A program made the position numbers and the translations under genes. From Paracyclopina nana (taxonomy: Eukaryota > Arthropoda > Copepoda > Cyclopoida > Cyclopettidae): a stretch of DNA of 64,000 bases. Below, piece by piece: positions 1 through 9,825 of this stretch; positions within the stretch are counted from its first letter, which is position 1; each line of letters begins with the position of its first letter. The stretch spans positions 8,866,001 through 8,930,000 of the forward strand of contig JAGUCH010000003.1 of NCBI GenBank assembly GCA_019096065.1, given 5' to 3'. A model generated the notes under the pieces. That model worked only from the letters and a program-made list of their open reading frames with translations, did not search any database and was not told the origin of the DNA.

Positions 1-883
1 CAAGCTGGTATAGGTAATGGGGGTCAGTAACAATTGGCTGTAAACCCTTGTTGCGTGCCATCTTCGCGACCACTTTTAAGGAGCTGGAGGCCTCCTCGTA
101 AGAGAGCAAGCCGTGGGCAAGTCTGTGACGGGCGCCGGCAGCTGCTGCAGCGACATACAAGTCAAGCTTATTTTCAATCAGACTAAGGATGTGATCAGAT
201 TGCATGGCTAGAACAGTGACTTCTATTTCTAGCTGGTTCTTGCTTACCAGGTTGGAAACCGCAGACAAGGCTTCTCTTAGTTTAGCAATGTCTACCCTGT
301 TTAAGCGGACGTTTTCATTAGTCTTACCAAGGAGGTGTATTATCTTGTCTTGGCGGAAACCCAGCTTGTTGATGTTTCTGGCAAGGTTGTCCATCTTTCC
401 TTGGTCAAGTAATCCGAATAGGGTTGATCCAATGCCCAGACCAGCGAGGCCTGCTAGGAGGACACCAAGGAACCGTTTCTGTCTGGGGCCCTGGTTGTTG
501 TCTGAATAAAGCGTATAGAAGCTGACGACATCGTTGTACTTCAATTCCATTCGGCGAGTGCGTTCATTGACAAGATCTCTGAGAGTTTGGAGTACTGAGT
601 CATTTGCTTTAGAAGTAGCGGCGCTTGAGATGAGGAGCTGGAGGTTCAGAGCAACTGAAAAGTATTCCTTGAGATTATGAAGATTGACATTTATGTAGAT
701 ATGGCCATAATGGACCGAGACCATGGCTTTGCCAGCCCTTTGGAATCCATAGTGGGACCAGTCTGTATTGGAAGTTTTTGACAACAGCTGAGTTGTGGGG
801 TTTTGCGTTTCAGCCAATCCCCTCCCTGTGGCCACAAAGTCTGCTACAAGTTGCAGAGTGAGAAAGTACAGGTGTAGGTTCAT
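1..883 (-). CDS. env-like (fusion glycoprotein-like) ORF of a gypsy/errantivirus-like element, partial
   Basis: This open frame starts at ATG 883-881 and runs off the left edge without a stop. Its start overlaps the pol stop by four bases (ATGA, 883-880). The N-terminus is hydrophobic and signal-peptide-like. Near residue 135 there is a basic, furin-like RQKR cleavage motif, followed at once by a Gly/Ala/Leu-rich hydrophobic stretch that resembles a fusion peptide. A helical, leucine-rich region follows. Insect errantiviruses carry an env gene in this place, with a furin site and fusion peptide of the baculovirus F-protein type. The assignment rests on position, cleavage site and hydrophobic pattern, not on a search. 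The receptor-binding and transmembrane ends cannot be judged because the frame is cut. Confidence 0.7.
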   Translation of the reverse strand, partial: MNLHLYFLTLQLVADFVATGRGLAETQNPTTQLLSKTSNTDWSHYGFQRAGKAMVSVHYGHIYINVNLHNLKEYFSVALNLQLLISSAATSKANDSVLQTLRDLVNERTRRMELKYNDVVSFYTLYSDNNQGPRQKRFLGVLLAGLAGLGIGSTLFGLLDQGKMDNLARNINKLGFRQDKIIHLLGKTNENVRLNRVDIAKLREALSAVSNLVSKNQLEIEVTVLAMQSDHILSLIENKLDLYVAAAAAGARHRLAHGLLSYEEASSSLKVVAKMARNKGLQPIVTDPHYLYQL

Positions 884-3212
884 TTCTTCTTCGTGTATTT
901 CTTGTATTCAACTGGCCTGGAAGGTAAAACTGAATCTTGTATCTCGATATTCTTTGCAGCCGCAGCTCTACGGGTGGTAGCGGGTTGTTCGGTGGGAGCA
1001 GTAGCCTTCTTATAGGAACGGGCTTGGCGTTGGACTTCAGGGTCGAGGGGGACGACCAGGTTGCCTAGCTCGGTACCAAAATCAGATAACGGTGAAATAC
1101 CTTGCCGTAACCGCTGAAACAGCCCTGTAGGTTGATTATCAGTAGCAGATTCTGGGCTTGGTGGTTCCTCTTTAACGTTAGGCCGAGTGAGGTCAGTGGC
1201 AGACTCTTGATCAGTATCAGTTTTGATCGGGATGGGCTGCGGCGGAGGTGCCAGAGGGTTAAGAATGGTGATATCGTCGTCTTCAATCCTTATATAGCCA
1301 GACTTTGTTTCTGAGGCGTGCGTTTCATTTTCTTCTGCACGAGTTGCGACGTCTGGCTTTGGGTCGTCGGGCAAGGCGCTTGACTGAGTAGGCCCGGGCA
1401 TGTTGGCTGCGGATTTGCAAATTCGCAACCTGTCTTTGTGCACATATCTTGTTTTCTTTGTCTGCATGTGTTGGATGAGCGCATTCTCATCTTGCAGACT
1501 CACAATAACATACATGCCTTCCCAAGGTGAATTAATTTTAGGGTTAATCTTGCGCAATTCAGGTCTGTGTAGCCACACTAGCATACCTTCCCTAAAGTCT
1601 TCTTGTTTTACCTTGGTATTGTGCTGTGCAGTGTACAACTCCTTGTAGTGAATGTTGTTTTCAGCGGCCACTCTTCGCGCAATTTGGAGACGTTTTCCAA
1701 TTTCGTCTTTGTAGCTATCACCGTAATACTTGTGGTCTACCACATTTGGGTCCATGTATGGGGTCCTGGGGTGTACCCCGAACAGAAGAAAGAACGGGCT
1801 CATTTTTGTTGCTTTACTAACGCCCACATTGTAGCTCAGTTGCAATGCTGGTAACATTTCTTCCCAGTCGAGCGTCGAATCCAAATCTAGTGTTTTCTGC
1901 AAATAGCTAATGATATGCTTGTTAATTACTTCAGCTGCGGCGTTAGTTTGGGGGTGTCTGGGGCTAGTTTTCTTCTTATCAATTTGCAGTAGCGAGAACA
2001 ATTCATCATTTACCTTCGCTGTAAATTCCTTACCACCGTCGGTTACCAAAATGCATGGTGATCCATAGCGCGAAATCCACCTGTTGAAAATGCCTCGGCT
2101 AACTGTCTCTGGAGTCTTGTCTGGCAATGCCACAAATTCGGCATATTTTGTGAAAGCATCCGTGATGACTAGGATAAACTTCTTTTGTCTACCTGACGTT
2201 CGTAGTGGTCCGAAGAGATCACAGTGCACTCGTTCAAACGGCCCTCTAGGTTGAGATAGCGGGTTTAAGGGAGTGTTGGGGTGTTTTGACTTTAGCTTGC
2301 TTTTGTCACATTTCCAGCATGAGCCAATATATTCTTCCACGTCGGCCACCATATTCGGCCAGAAATATTGTTCTCGTATTCGTTCACAAGTTTTGTAAAC
2401 TCCTTTATGGCCAACGGCAGCATGAGCAGCACTAATGATGTCAGCCTGGCATATAGCCGGTGCACAAATGACCCGGCGGCCTAGTTGTCCAATTGTTATC
2501 AGCAAGATGTCATCCTTGAGTTCACAATGTCTGGCATATCTATTCACAATTCGCTTCAGTTCGGGAGTAGATGGCGTTAAATTGGTCTTGATCTTGGCGA
2601 TCAGAGCAGAAAGCACCGTGTCTGAATTCTGCAGCTGCTTCATGACTTCCAAATCCTCTAAGGCTTCTGTAGAGACCCCATACACACAGGCGTTGATTTG
2701 GCGCAAGGCCTCGGGCACATTTCTAGAACAAAAGTCAGCAGGATTTTTGTCACCTGGACAATATTGGACCGTAAATGAATGCTGTATCATGAGGTCCTGG
2801 AGGCGAGAAAGAGTGCGAGTATGGGTCTTGTTGAGCTTCTCCAAGGGTTTGTGATCACTGTACAATGTGAACTTGGTTCCAGTAAGGTAGACGGCATAGT
2901 GTTCAATTGCCCAAGTGCAAGCCAATAGTTCAAGTAGATAAGGTGGGTAGATCTTCTCGTGCTTTAGGAGACTCCTTGATGCATAGCTGATTACCCTAGG
3001 CTCGTTGTTTTGGTACTGGATCAACACAGCGCCCAGTCCACCATCCAAACTGTTGTCGACAGTGCCTTGGGAAGCATCCACATATAAATGGTAGTCGAGC
3101 TCGGGCTTGGGGTAAGCCAACACAGGCTCACTACACAAAAGCTCCTTCAATTTCTGAAAAGATTGTAAGGCTTGAGGGCAGAGGGCCAGAGCGCCAGCTT
3201 GAGTCTTTGCAG
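880..3212 (-). CDS. gypsy pol, 3' part: RNase H and integrase
   Basis: The frame continues the polymerase after a break near 3150-3200. It shows the RNase H start (LYVDAS), a second RNase H motif (YSDHKPLEKL), an integrase zinc finger (paired His, then Cys-x2-Cys around CWKC) and a catalytic core with the CDLFGP aspartate and the VTDGGKEF aspartate. A GPY/F-like C-terminal module (SPWEGMYVIV) is followed by a Pro/Glu/Thr-rich tail ending KYTKKK. There is no good ATG; translation would be inherited from upstream pol, but an in-frame stop at the left of this frame and the -1 offset from the RT frame mean the two are not continuous as read. The element is otherwise well preserved, so this is either a recent inactivating frameshift or an assembly error. 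Confidence 0.88.
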
Positions 3213-5008
3213 GTTAACTGTGATAACGCGTGTGAGTGCTTGCTAAACCTTGGAATGCAGGACCGAAAGAAATTGCATAGTCCCAGAAATTGTCTTATCT
3301 CACGGACAGTAGTAGGTGGAGGAGCATCTTCTATGGCTTGTAATTTCCTCTTGTTGGGTTGGTAACCCGTAGGTGTTAAGGTGAAGCCTAGATAAGTGCA
3401 CTCAGTAGTTCCAAAGGAACACTTGGGGAGGTTGATTTTCAGATTTGCTCTCCGAAGCCGCGCAAAGCATTCCTCCAAACCTGCAATCATGTCTTTGTGA
3501 TCAGTTCCCTTGACTAGAATATCATCTAAATATAGCAAAACTCGCTTGGGAGTTAGGTGTTCAAACACTTTCATCATCATACGTTGAAATGATAGGGGCA
3601 TGTTGCAAAGTCCAAACGGTGCCCTGCAGTATTGAAATTGGCCTCTTCCAGGGATAGTAAAAGCGGTCAAATGTTTGGACGATTCATCCATTTGCATTTG
3701 GTGAAAACCATTGCGGAGGTCTAATTGTGAGAAAAGTTGGGTTCCTGACCTTCCAATGTCATCGATGCATTCGGAGATGAGTGGGAGGCGATAGCTTGAT
3801 GGCTCTGTTTTGGCATTCAGGCCTCTATAATCAATCACTGGTCTCCAGCCTGTCTGTCCATCTGGTAATTTTCTTGGGACACAGAATATTGAGGAATTCC
3901 ATTCGGAGTCAGATGGCTCAATGATTCCCATTTTAAGCCATTCGTCAACACTTTCACTGATGTGCTCTAAATGTTTCTGAGGGATCGGAAATTGTTTGTT
4001 GAACACTGGGTTCTTGTTAGTCAGATTGATCTTGTGCTTCATTAGGGTACATTTACCCAAGTCATATTCTGAAATGGAAATAACGTCAGAATTGTTTAAG
4101 AGCAGTTTTAAATAATTCTGACGCTCATTAGGAGTCAAGTGGTCAAGTCTGGCATGCTTGTTAATATACTCCTTCACCATGGGATCATGCCTAGGAGGCT
4201 GTCCCGAAGTAGAAATGCTGGAAACACAAGCAAATGCATCATTAAACGGTACAAAATCTGATAAATCAATGTTGACGAGTTCACCAATTTTTAGCCCCTT
4301 CTTCAGTGTAGCGGGCTCCAATCCAGGGTTGGTGATTTTCACAGTAGCGATTCCAAAGTCGTCTGTTCGAAGAAGGCAGTCGTCTGCGCACACCATGGAA
4401 TCCTCGTAATTTCTGAGCTTGAAACATCCTTCAAAATTTGGTTGTCGTTTGCGTTCTTCATCGGTAATTAACAGTCTGACAGTTGCAACGCTTCTGGCAG
4501 GCAAAAAAGTGTCATTGTGGACGACAGCAGCAGTTGGCGAGGTTTTCTTGTAGTGAATGGCCATGGAGATGGGGTCGTAGTGTAAACCAGCAGCATGGAT
4601 AATATCTACCCCCAGGATACCTTCTACATTTAAGGAGTCACTAACATAAAAGTCGCACAGAGTTTGTTTTCCTTTGATGTCACATGGCAGCTGATAAAGT
4701 CCAAGTATTCGCAGAGGCGTACCGGACGCACAGATAGCTCTTAGCGGGGATGCAGTTAGCACTTTTTGAGGCCTCTTGTCAATGGGAATCTTCCTAAAGG
4801 CGGTGCGTGACAACAAGCTGATATTAGCACCAGTATCGTAAAGGCAATTGAAGTTTGCTCCGTGGCAGGTTACAGTCAAAAATGGCCGTTTATTGGTAAC
4901 AGGTCGACTTACAGTCATAGTTGTGAAGTATGAGAGTAGCATCGAGAATGTTGAAGCGGCCAGACCAGGGCGGCGCGTCGGCTGGAGCACGGGACGGCCG
5001 CCTACCAG
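3131..5008 (-). CDS. gypsy pol, 5' part: aspartic protease and reverse transcriptase
   Basis: The protein opens with a retroviral-type aspartic protease carrying the catalytic DTGA motif (FNCLYDTGANISLL) about 55 residues in. A reverse transcriptase follows, with the WRPVIDYRGLN region, the FGLCNMP block and the catalytic YLDD box, ending with the QFLGLCNFFRSCI thumb/connection motif. There is no ATG near the start. The frame is open from just after a TGA upstream of 5008 and is -1 relative to gag, so it would be reached by frameshifting at the end of gag (see the slippery site at 5008-5014). It stops at 3131, while RNase H continues in another frame. Confidence 0.9.
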   Translation of the reverse strand: MVGGRPVLQPTRRPGLAASTFSMLLSYFTTMTVSRPVTNKRPFLTVTCHGANFNCLYDTGANISLLSRTAFRKIPIDKRPQKVLTASPLRAICASGTPLRILGLYQLPCDIKGKQTLCDFYVSDSLNVEGILGVDIIHAAGLHYDPISMAIHYKKTSPTAAVVHNDTFLPARSVATVRLLITDEERKRQPNFEGCFKLRNYEDSMVCADDCLLRTDDFGIATVKITNPGLEPATLKKGLKIGELVNIDLSDFVPFNDAFACVSSISTSGQPPRHDPMVKEYINKHARLDHLTPNERQNYLKLLLNNSDVISISEYDLGKCTLMKHKINLTNKNPVFNKQFPIPQKHLEHISESVDEWLKMGIIEPSDSEWNSSIFCVPRKLPDGQTGWRPVIDYRGLNAKTEPSSYRLPLISECIDDIGRSGTQLFSQLDLRNGFHQMQMDESSKHLTAFTIPGRGQFQYCRAPFGLCNMPLSFQRMMMKVFEHLTPKRVLLYLDDILVKGTDHKDMIAGLEECFARLRRANLKINLPKCSFGTTECTYLGFTLTPTGYQPNKRKLQAIEDAPPPTTVREIRQFLGLCNFFRSCIPRFSKHSHALSQLTCKDSSWRSGPLPSSLTIFSEIEGAFV

Positions 5009-6090
5009 TTTAAATCACCTTGAACTTCATGAGCTTGCTTCCCTTCGCTGGCCCTCTTGCTTCCAGGCTTGGGTTTATATAGATTGTTCTTCTGATCTCT
5101 TTTCTTGCTGAAACACTCCGTCTCTCGGTGGCCTGGAATGTCGCAATACCAGCATTTAAGGCGATTACCCTGGGAGGTCCTAGGTGGTCTGCGTTCCCCA
5201 AGGCGACCTTTGACAAGGTCAATGAATTTCTCCACTGTATTTTCGAGGCTTTCTTGATTCTTGGGTTGGGCCGGTTGATCTTCCTTATCTTGAATCTTGA
5301 TGGCATTAACCTCTGGTGGTGGTACTGAAGCCTTCTTGTCATTGGAAAATGAAGCTTCCACTCTTGATGCGAAACCAACTATATCTTCCAACTTGGTGTA
5401 TTCTTGGACCACAACCTGCGACTTGATGGTCTTGATGAGCCCATGTACAAATCGGCGCTTCACCATAAATTGGTAGGCCTCATTCTTCGCCAATTCCTGG
5501 ACCTCTGGCAGTTTACCCGCGGCAACCAGAGTGGTGGGGGTGTTCTCCAAAGGTGCGAAGTTCTCCATTAAGGTCAGGGTCCCAGTTTTGACCCTATCAA
5601 AGAAGTCCTTGACCGTCTCATTAGGCTCCTGTACCAAGGAGTCTTCAATTGCCGATTCTTCAGCCAAGGTGCACACATGGTGGAAACGAGCAAGAAAAAT
5701 CTTCTTCAATCCATTAGGCCCCTCCCAAGTGGAGGGCGTCCGCTTCTCCTCAGCCAAAATATTATACCACTGACCTGCTTTGCCTTTCAAGGCCAAAGCT
5801 GCATAACTTGCAGTGGCTTCATCACTCCAGCGGGGTTGTTCAGCAGCAGCAGCCCCTTGATTGACAATTGTACGCAGGTGATCTATGCGTGTCACCCAGG
5901 CTCGAGGTCCAAGCTTGTCCGTCGATCGGTCTCCAGAAAATTCAGGCAAATCGATTGCCTTGATTGCCCTGTTGGCCATGGCAGTAGTGCTGTGACTGCC
6001 CAATTGATCCAAATTGCCCGCAGGCTCCTCTTGATTACCAGGCTCCACTGGTACGTCTTCTTCACCTGCAACTCGTCCTGAGCCAGGCAT
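5002..6090 (-). CDS. gypsy gag polyprotein
   Basis: An uninterrupted frame from ATG 6090 to TAG 5002-5004, about 362 residues. The centre resembles a retrotransposon capsid: a tryptophan-rich block (GKAGQWYNIL) is followed by helices and the ETVKDFFDRVKTG motif. Near the C-terminus there is one CCHC zinc knuckle (C-x2-C-x4-H-x4-C, CWYCDIPGHRETEC), then a Lys/Arg-rich tail, as in nucleocapsids that bind the genomic RNA. It is the first gene after the 5' LTR, about 100 bp downstream of the presumed primer-binding site. Confidence 0.9.
   Translation of the reverse strand: MPGSGRVAGEEDVPVEPGNQEEPAGNLDQLGSHSTTAMANRAIKAIDLPEFSGDRSTDKLGPRAWVTRIDHLRTIVNQGAAAAEQPRWSDEATASYAALALKGKAGQWYNILAEEKRTPSTWEGPNGLKKIFLARFHHVCTLAEESAIEDSLVQEPNETVKDFFDRVKTGTLTLMENFAPLENTPTTLVAAGKLPEVQELAKNEAYQFMVKRRFVHGLIKTIKSQVVVQEYTKLEDIVGFASRVEASFSNDKKASVPPPEVNAIKIQDKEDQPAQPKNQESLENTVEKFIDLVKGRLGERRPPRTSQGNRLKCWYCDIPGHRETECFSKKRDQKNNLYKPKPGSKRASEGKQAHEVQGDLNW
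5008..5014 (-). promoter_or_regulatory. candidate -1 ribosomal frameshift site (slippery TTTAAAC)
   Basis: On the minus strand the last gag codons read GA-T TTA AAC TGG TAG, so the heptamer T TTA AAC sits in the gag zero frame six bases before the gag stop. This is a canonical -1 slippery heptamer. A -1 slip leads directly into the pol frame, which has no start codon of its own. Just downstream, a GC-rich stretch contains GCGGCC and GGCCGC about 25 nt apart, able to form a stem. Confidence 0.75.
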
Positions 6091-6191
6091 ATACACTGAC
6101 TATATTCCGGCACAAAGTCTGCTCTTTTGCAAGCAAGCAAAAAGGGCAGAGTCCCTCCCCCAGGTTAAAAACGAGGACGTGAGGTCGAAAA

Positions 6192-6205
6192 GCCAGATGC
6201 CACCA
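6192..6205 (-). promoter_or_regulatory. presumed tRNA primer-binding site
   Basis: The minus strand reads TGGTGGCATCTGGC. It begins with TGG, the complement of a tRNA CCA end, directly at the LTR edge. I could not assign the tRNA from memory. Confidence 0.5.
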
Positions 6206-6500
6206 ATATTGGATCCTGGACTTCCCAAGATCCTACAACTATGGCGAGCCGGAATGAGCACAACTTGCTAGCTCAAAGTCAGTATCAAATCTGTTTCTTT
6301 ATTGCAGTACTCGCGCTTATATATCTGTCGCACAAGGTTACGGCACTATCATAAGAGTGAGTGTTGTTAGGCGGAAGCAGGAAAAGGGTTAGTTGCGTAA
6401 AAGAGTAATTGCCAGGAAGTCAAAAGTACAATATAATGAAGTTACCGGGCTACCCCGTGCCCTAGAAAATGCTGGACGGTTTTTATGCTATGTAGCACTG
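6206..6500 (-). repeat. 5' LTR of the gypsy element (outer end approximate)
   Basis: This is the region upstream of the presumed primer-binding site on the minus strand. It contains a TATA box (ATATATAAG, about 6310-6325) and an AATAAA signal (about 6298-6303), the layout of an LTR with U3, R and U5. The inner edge is set by the primer-binding site at 6192-6205. The outer edge is only a guess, because the partner LTR is outside the window. A related fragment occurs near 48.9 kb. Confidence 0.6.
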
Positions 6501-6573
6501 GCTCTCATCAGCTAGCATCCAGTGGTTTAAGAGCAATAAAACAGACTTTAAAAATACATTTCTTGTGAGTTGC

Positions 6574-6645
6574 ATTTATGGCATAGTGGTTAGAGCGCTT
6601 GGCTCTTGATTCCGCAGTCTAGGGTTCAAACCCCAGTCATTACTT
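6574..6645 (+). repeat. tRNA-like sequence, probable SINE head
   Basis: It contains an A-box-like TGGCATAGTGGTTAGAGCGC and a B box GGTTCAAACCCC at tRNA spacing. A clean acceptor stem is not visible, and a second tRNA-like unit follows about 140 bp away, so this is more likely tRNA-derived repeat than a working tRNA gene. Confidence 0.5.
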
Positions 6646-6715
6646 GATTTTTTTGGTTTCTTTATCTGGCTTAAATTATGTTTAAGTCCTATACAAAGCA
6701 TGCAATTTTCACGGT

Positions 6716-6785
6716 GCTTCCATAGCTCAGTGTTTAGAGTATTGGAATGCTGATCCAACTGGCTGAGGTTCAAATCTTGGATGAT
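6716..6785 (+). repeat. second tRNA-like sequence, probable SINE head
   Basis: CATAGCTCAGTGTTTAGAGT resembles an A box, and GAGGTTCAAATCT a degraded B box. The arms do not pair well, and it sits in a repeat-rich stretch. Confidence 0.4.
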
Positions 6786-6836
6786 TCTCTCTTTTTTCTA
6801 ACTTCTTTGGAATGTTGATTAGTTCCATGGAATATG

Positions 6837-6902
6837 AGGGGTATTAAACTACTTAAAATCCCTTGAATTTGATTCCAAGGACGTTAAGTATTTAATATCC
6901 CC
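6837..6902. repeat. 66-bp hairpin
   Basis: GGGGTATTAAACTACTTAA at the left pairs with TTAAGTATTTAATATCCCC at the right. It looks like a tiny terminal-inverted-repeat remnant. Confidence 0.5.
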
Positions 6903-6987
6903 CAAATTGCTTAGAAAGAACTGTGATATAAAAGAGCTGAGTCGGATCGGTAAACTGAATTATAACACAAGGAAATCGTATTACAGT

Positions 6988-7500
6988 TTATAAAAGCTCT
7001 TTCACCTTGCTATATGAAGTGACACACATTATAAAGTATTTTACTAACTGTAACCGGTTTTACTCGCGAGTAAATTCACTTTGCCGATCGTGTCAGCTTT
7101 TTGCAAATCCTGTGACGTCACAACATGGCATTTCGGCAAGTTCATTTCGCTCAGAAAATCGGTCACAGTTAATTAAATTTTACTTGCTGCTTCTCGGGAC
7201 TTCGAAGGTAACGTAAATAATGCCCTCACTATGCACCTCGCTTCGCTCGGTTTAAGATTCGGCTTGGTTTTATTTTACTATGTTACCTTTTCAGTCCCAA
7301 AAAGCAGCTAGTAAAATACTATTATAAGGTGTGTCACTCCCCTGTTTGACACCATGAAATGATATTGTCCAGGCAGTAAATCCCATTATAGAAAAAAGGA
7401 GAAAAAGAACATCTTTCTCTATTGGGGATTGAACCCTGAAGATCTAGTTTAAGAGTCCGACGCTCTGTTGACTGAGCTTCTGATACAGCTCGAAATTGGG
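6988..7500 (-). repeat. SINE with tRNA-Lys(CTT)-like head, interrupted by an inverted-repeat insert
   Basis: At 7425-7490 the minus strand reads AGCTCAGTCAACAGAGCG, then GGACTCTTAA and GGGTTCAATCCCC. This is the A box, anticodon region and B box of a tRNA-Lys(CTT)-type sequence. The body (7330-7425, and 6988-7045 further out) matches a second copy at 40660-40870. Here the body is split by about 270 bp (7050-7320) whose ends are inverted copies of each other (AAGGTAACGTAA near 7205 and TATGTTACCTT near 7279). Confidence 0.6.
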
Positions 7501-7739
7501 ATGGCCAAATTTCTTTTATTTTAGTGACCTTTGTACTCTTCCACTTACCTGAGCTAAGCTTAGTAGATGAGTACAGTCAGAGATACCAGACAAAACTTGA
7601 TCTAACGCATATTTTAGCTAAAAAAAGTGCCAAATTGAAACTGCCTAATTTTTAATTGATTAATTGACGCTTACAGCTACTCTTGCACTACTGAGGGCCT
7701 CTCAACCTAATGCTAAGTCGAGATTGCCTGGTCTGGTAA

Positions 7740-7935
7740 CTTCATTAACATTTGAAAATTACTTTTCATCGTATAAAATCGTATATATATGTAAACAAAT
7801 TATGAAACAGGCTTACAAAATACCTGAGCTCATTTTACAAAGTAAAAATCTCGTAGCATCACTTGGCTCTCGCAAGCTCGAGCCCGCAAAGTTGCCACTC
7901 GATTTTTACTTTACAAAATTTGCTCACAAAAATGT
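7740..7935 (+). repeat. dispersed repeat, copy 1
   Basis: A sequence including GCAAAGTTGCCACTCGATTT recurs in inverted orientation at about 40040-40252, with TATATGTAAACAAATT and CAAGCTCGAGCC nearby in the same order. Confidence 0.6.
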
Positions 7936-7986
7936 GTGCGTTCCCATCTCAAATTGGCACATATCATCGTATTTTTGGCGTCATTT

Positions 7987-9774
7987 TGGGGAAACTTACT
8001 AATCACTATTGTACTGACACACTAATCCCGAATTTTTATCACTACTGTACTGACATACCAACAGCTACACTTTATGAACAGTCTTACTAAGAACTACTGA
8101 ACTGACACACTTACCTCTACACTCTTTGAACGAGTAGCATTTTGACATACTCACTAGCCACTACACTTTTTGAACATGTAGATTAGTAACTACTACTCAG
8201 ACACTTACATTGTACAATAAATCAAAAAACCAAAGCAAAAAAAAACAAAAACAAAAAACTCCCAATTCTTAAAAGTATTACCTGAAAAGCCTAACCTTTA
8301 AAGCCTTCCTTAATAAGCCTAACTTTCAAATCATAATTTCAAAAGCCAAACATTGAAAGCCTAGCCCGAATTTCCTAACCTTAAATATGTCATACTTTAA
8401 AAACTCTAGTGGAAAAGCCTAACTTAAAAAAACATTAACACACAAGGAAAACCTTAAATGCCTAACCTTAACTACCTAACCTTTAACATGTCTTACCTTA
8501 AAAGCTTTACTGTAAAAGCCAAACCTTGAAAGTCTGGCCTTAAAAGCTAAATCTTGGAAGCCAAACCTTGAAAGTCTAGCCTTAAAAGCTAAATCTTGGA
8601 AGCCTTACCTTGACAGCCTAACCTTCAAAGCTTTACCTTTAAAATCCCCTAAACTTAAATGCCTACCTTGAAAGTTTAGACCACAATGTGTCATGAATAA
8701 TATACCAATGTCTAATCTGCGTACTCTTAATGTAGGAGTAGTGACTAATGTGTCAGTGGTAGTGTAGTGCTCAGTATGTCAGTACAAAATGAGTATATTT
8801 AATTCTGTATTGGTTAGTACATCAGTTGATGGACAGTAGTTCTTAGTGTGTCAGTAGTGTAGTGCTTTTAATATATGTTCAAAAACAGAAGTAACTAATG
8901 CGTAGCGGCAAAAACAGGGTGCCATTACTAAACACTACTGTTTTTACCGCTACGCATTAGTCACTACTGTTTTTGAACATATATTATAAGCACTACACTA
9001 CTGACACACTAAGAACTACTGTCCATCTACTGATGTAGTAACCAATACAGAATTAAATATACTCATTTTGTACTGACATACTAAGCACTACACTACCACT
9101 GACACTTTAGTCACTACTCCTGTCACATTAGGAGTACTCAGATTACACATTGGTAAATTATTGGTATATATTATTTTAAGGCCAGGCTTTCAAGGTTTGG
9201 CTTTTACAGTAAACCTTTTAAGGTAAGACATGTTAAAGGTTAGGTAGTTAAGGTTAGGCATTTAAGGTTTGGCTTGTGAGTTTATGTTTTTTAAGTTAGG
9301 CTTTTCCACTAGAGCTTTTGAAGTATCACATATTTAAGGTTAGGTAATTCAGGCTAGGCTTTCAATGTTTGGCTTTTGAAAATATGATTTGCAAGTTAGG
9401 CTTAAAAGGAAGGCTTTAAAGGTTAGGCTTTTCAGGTAATACTTAAGAATTAGGAGTGTTTTTTTTTTTTTTTTTTGCTTTTGCTTTTTGATTTATTGTA
9501 CATATTGCACAATAGTAGTATGTAGGGGCCCTACATACTACTCACAATGCAATGTTAGTGTCCGACTAGTAGTTACTAATCTACATGTTCAAAAAGTGTA
9601 GTGGCTAGTGAGCATGTCAAAATGATACTTGTTCAAAGAGTGTAGCGGTAAGTGTGTCAGTTCAGTAGTTCTTAGTAAGACTGTTCATAAAGTGTAGCTG
9701 TTGGTATGTCAGTACAGTAGTGATAAAAATTCGGGATTAGTGTGTCAGTAAAATAGTGATTAGTAAGTTTCCCC
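7987..9774. mobile_element. ~1.8 kb near-palindrome (foldback-type element)
   Basis: The left arm (7987-8917) and right arm (8938-9774) are inverted copies around a 20-bp loop (8918-8937). They match from the outer GGGGAAACTTACTAATCAC to the inner GTAGCGGCAAAAACAG. The arms are AT-rich and built of short internal repeats (variants of CACTACTGTACTGACACACTAA and AAAAGCCTAACCTT). The left arm is about 100 bp longer because of a local tandem duplication near 8511-8640. There is no coding capacity. Foldback elements have this structure. Confidence 0.85.
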
Positions 9775-9825
9775 GTAATGGCACCCGTAATTTTGTAGGA
9801 GAGCCGAGCCTTAGGCGCGACTCAC

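Noticed and set aside
204-509. 101-codon plus-strand frame at the left edge
   Set aside because: It is antisense to the env-like frame, which has recognisable features.
6574-6785. Two functional tRNA genes
   Set aside because: A- and B-box-like sequences are present, but the acceptor stems do not pair and the context is repetitive, so SINE-like remnants are more likely.
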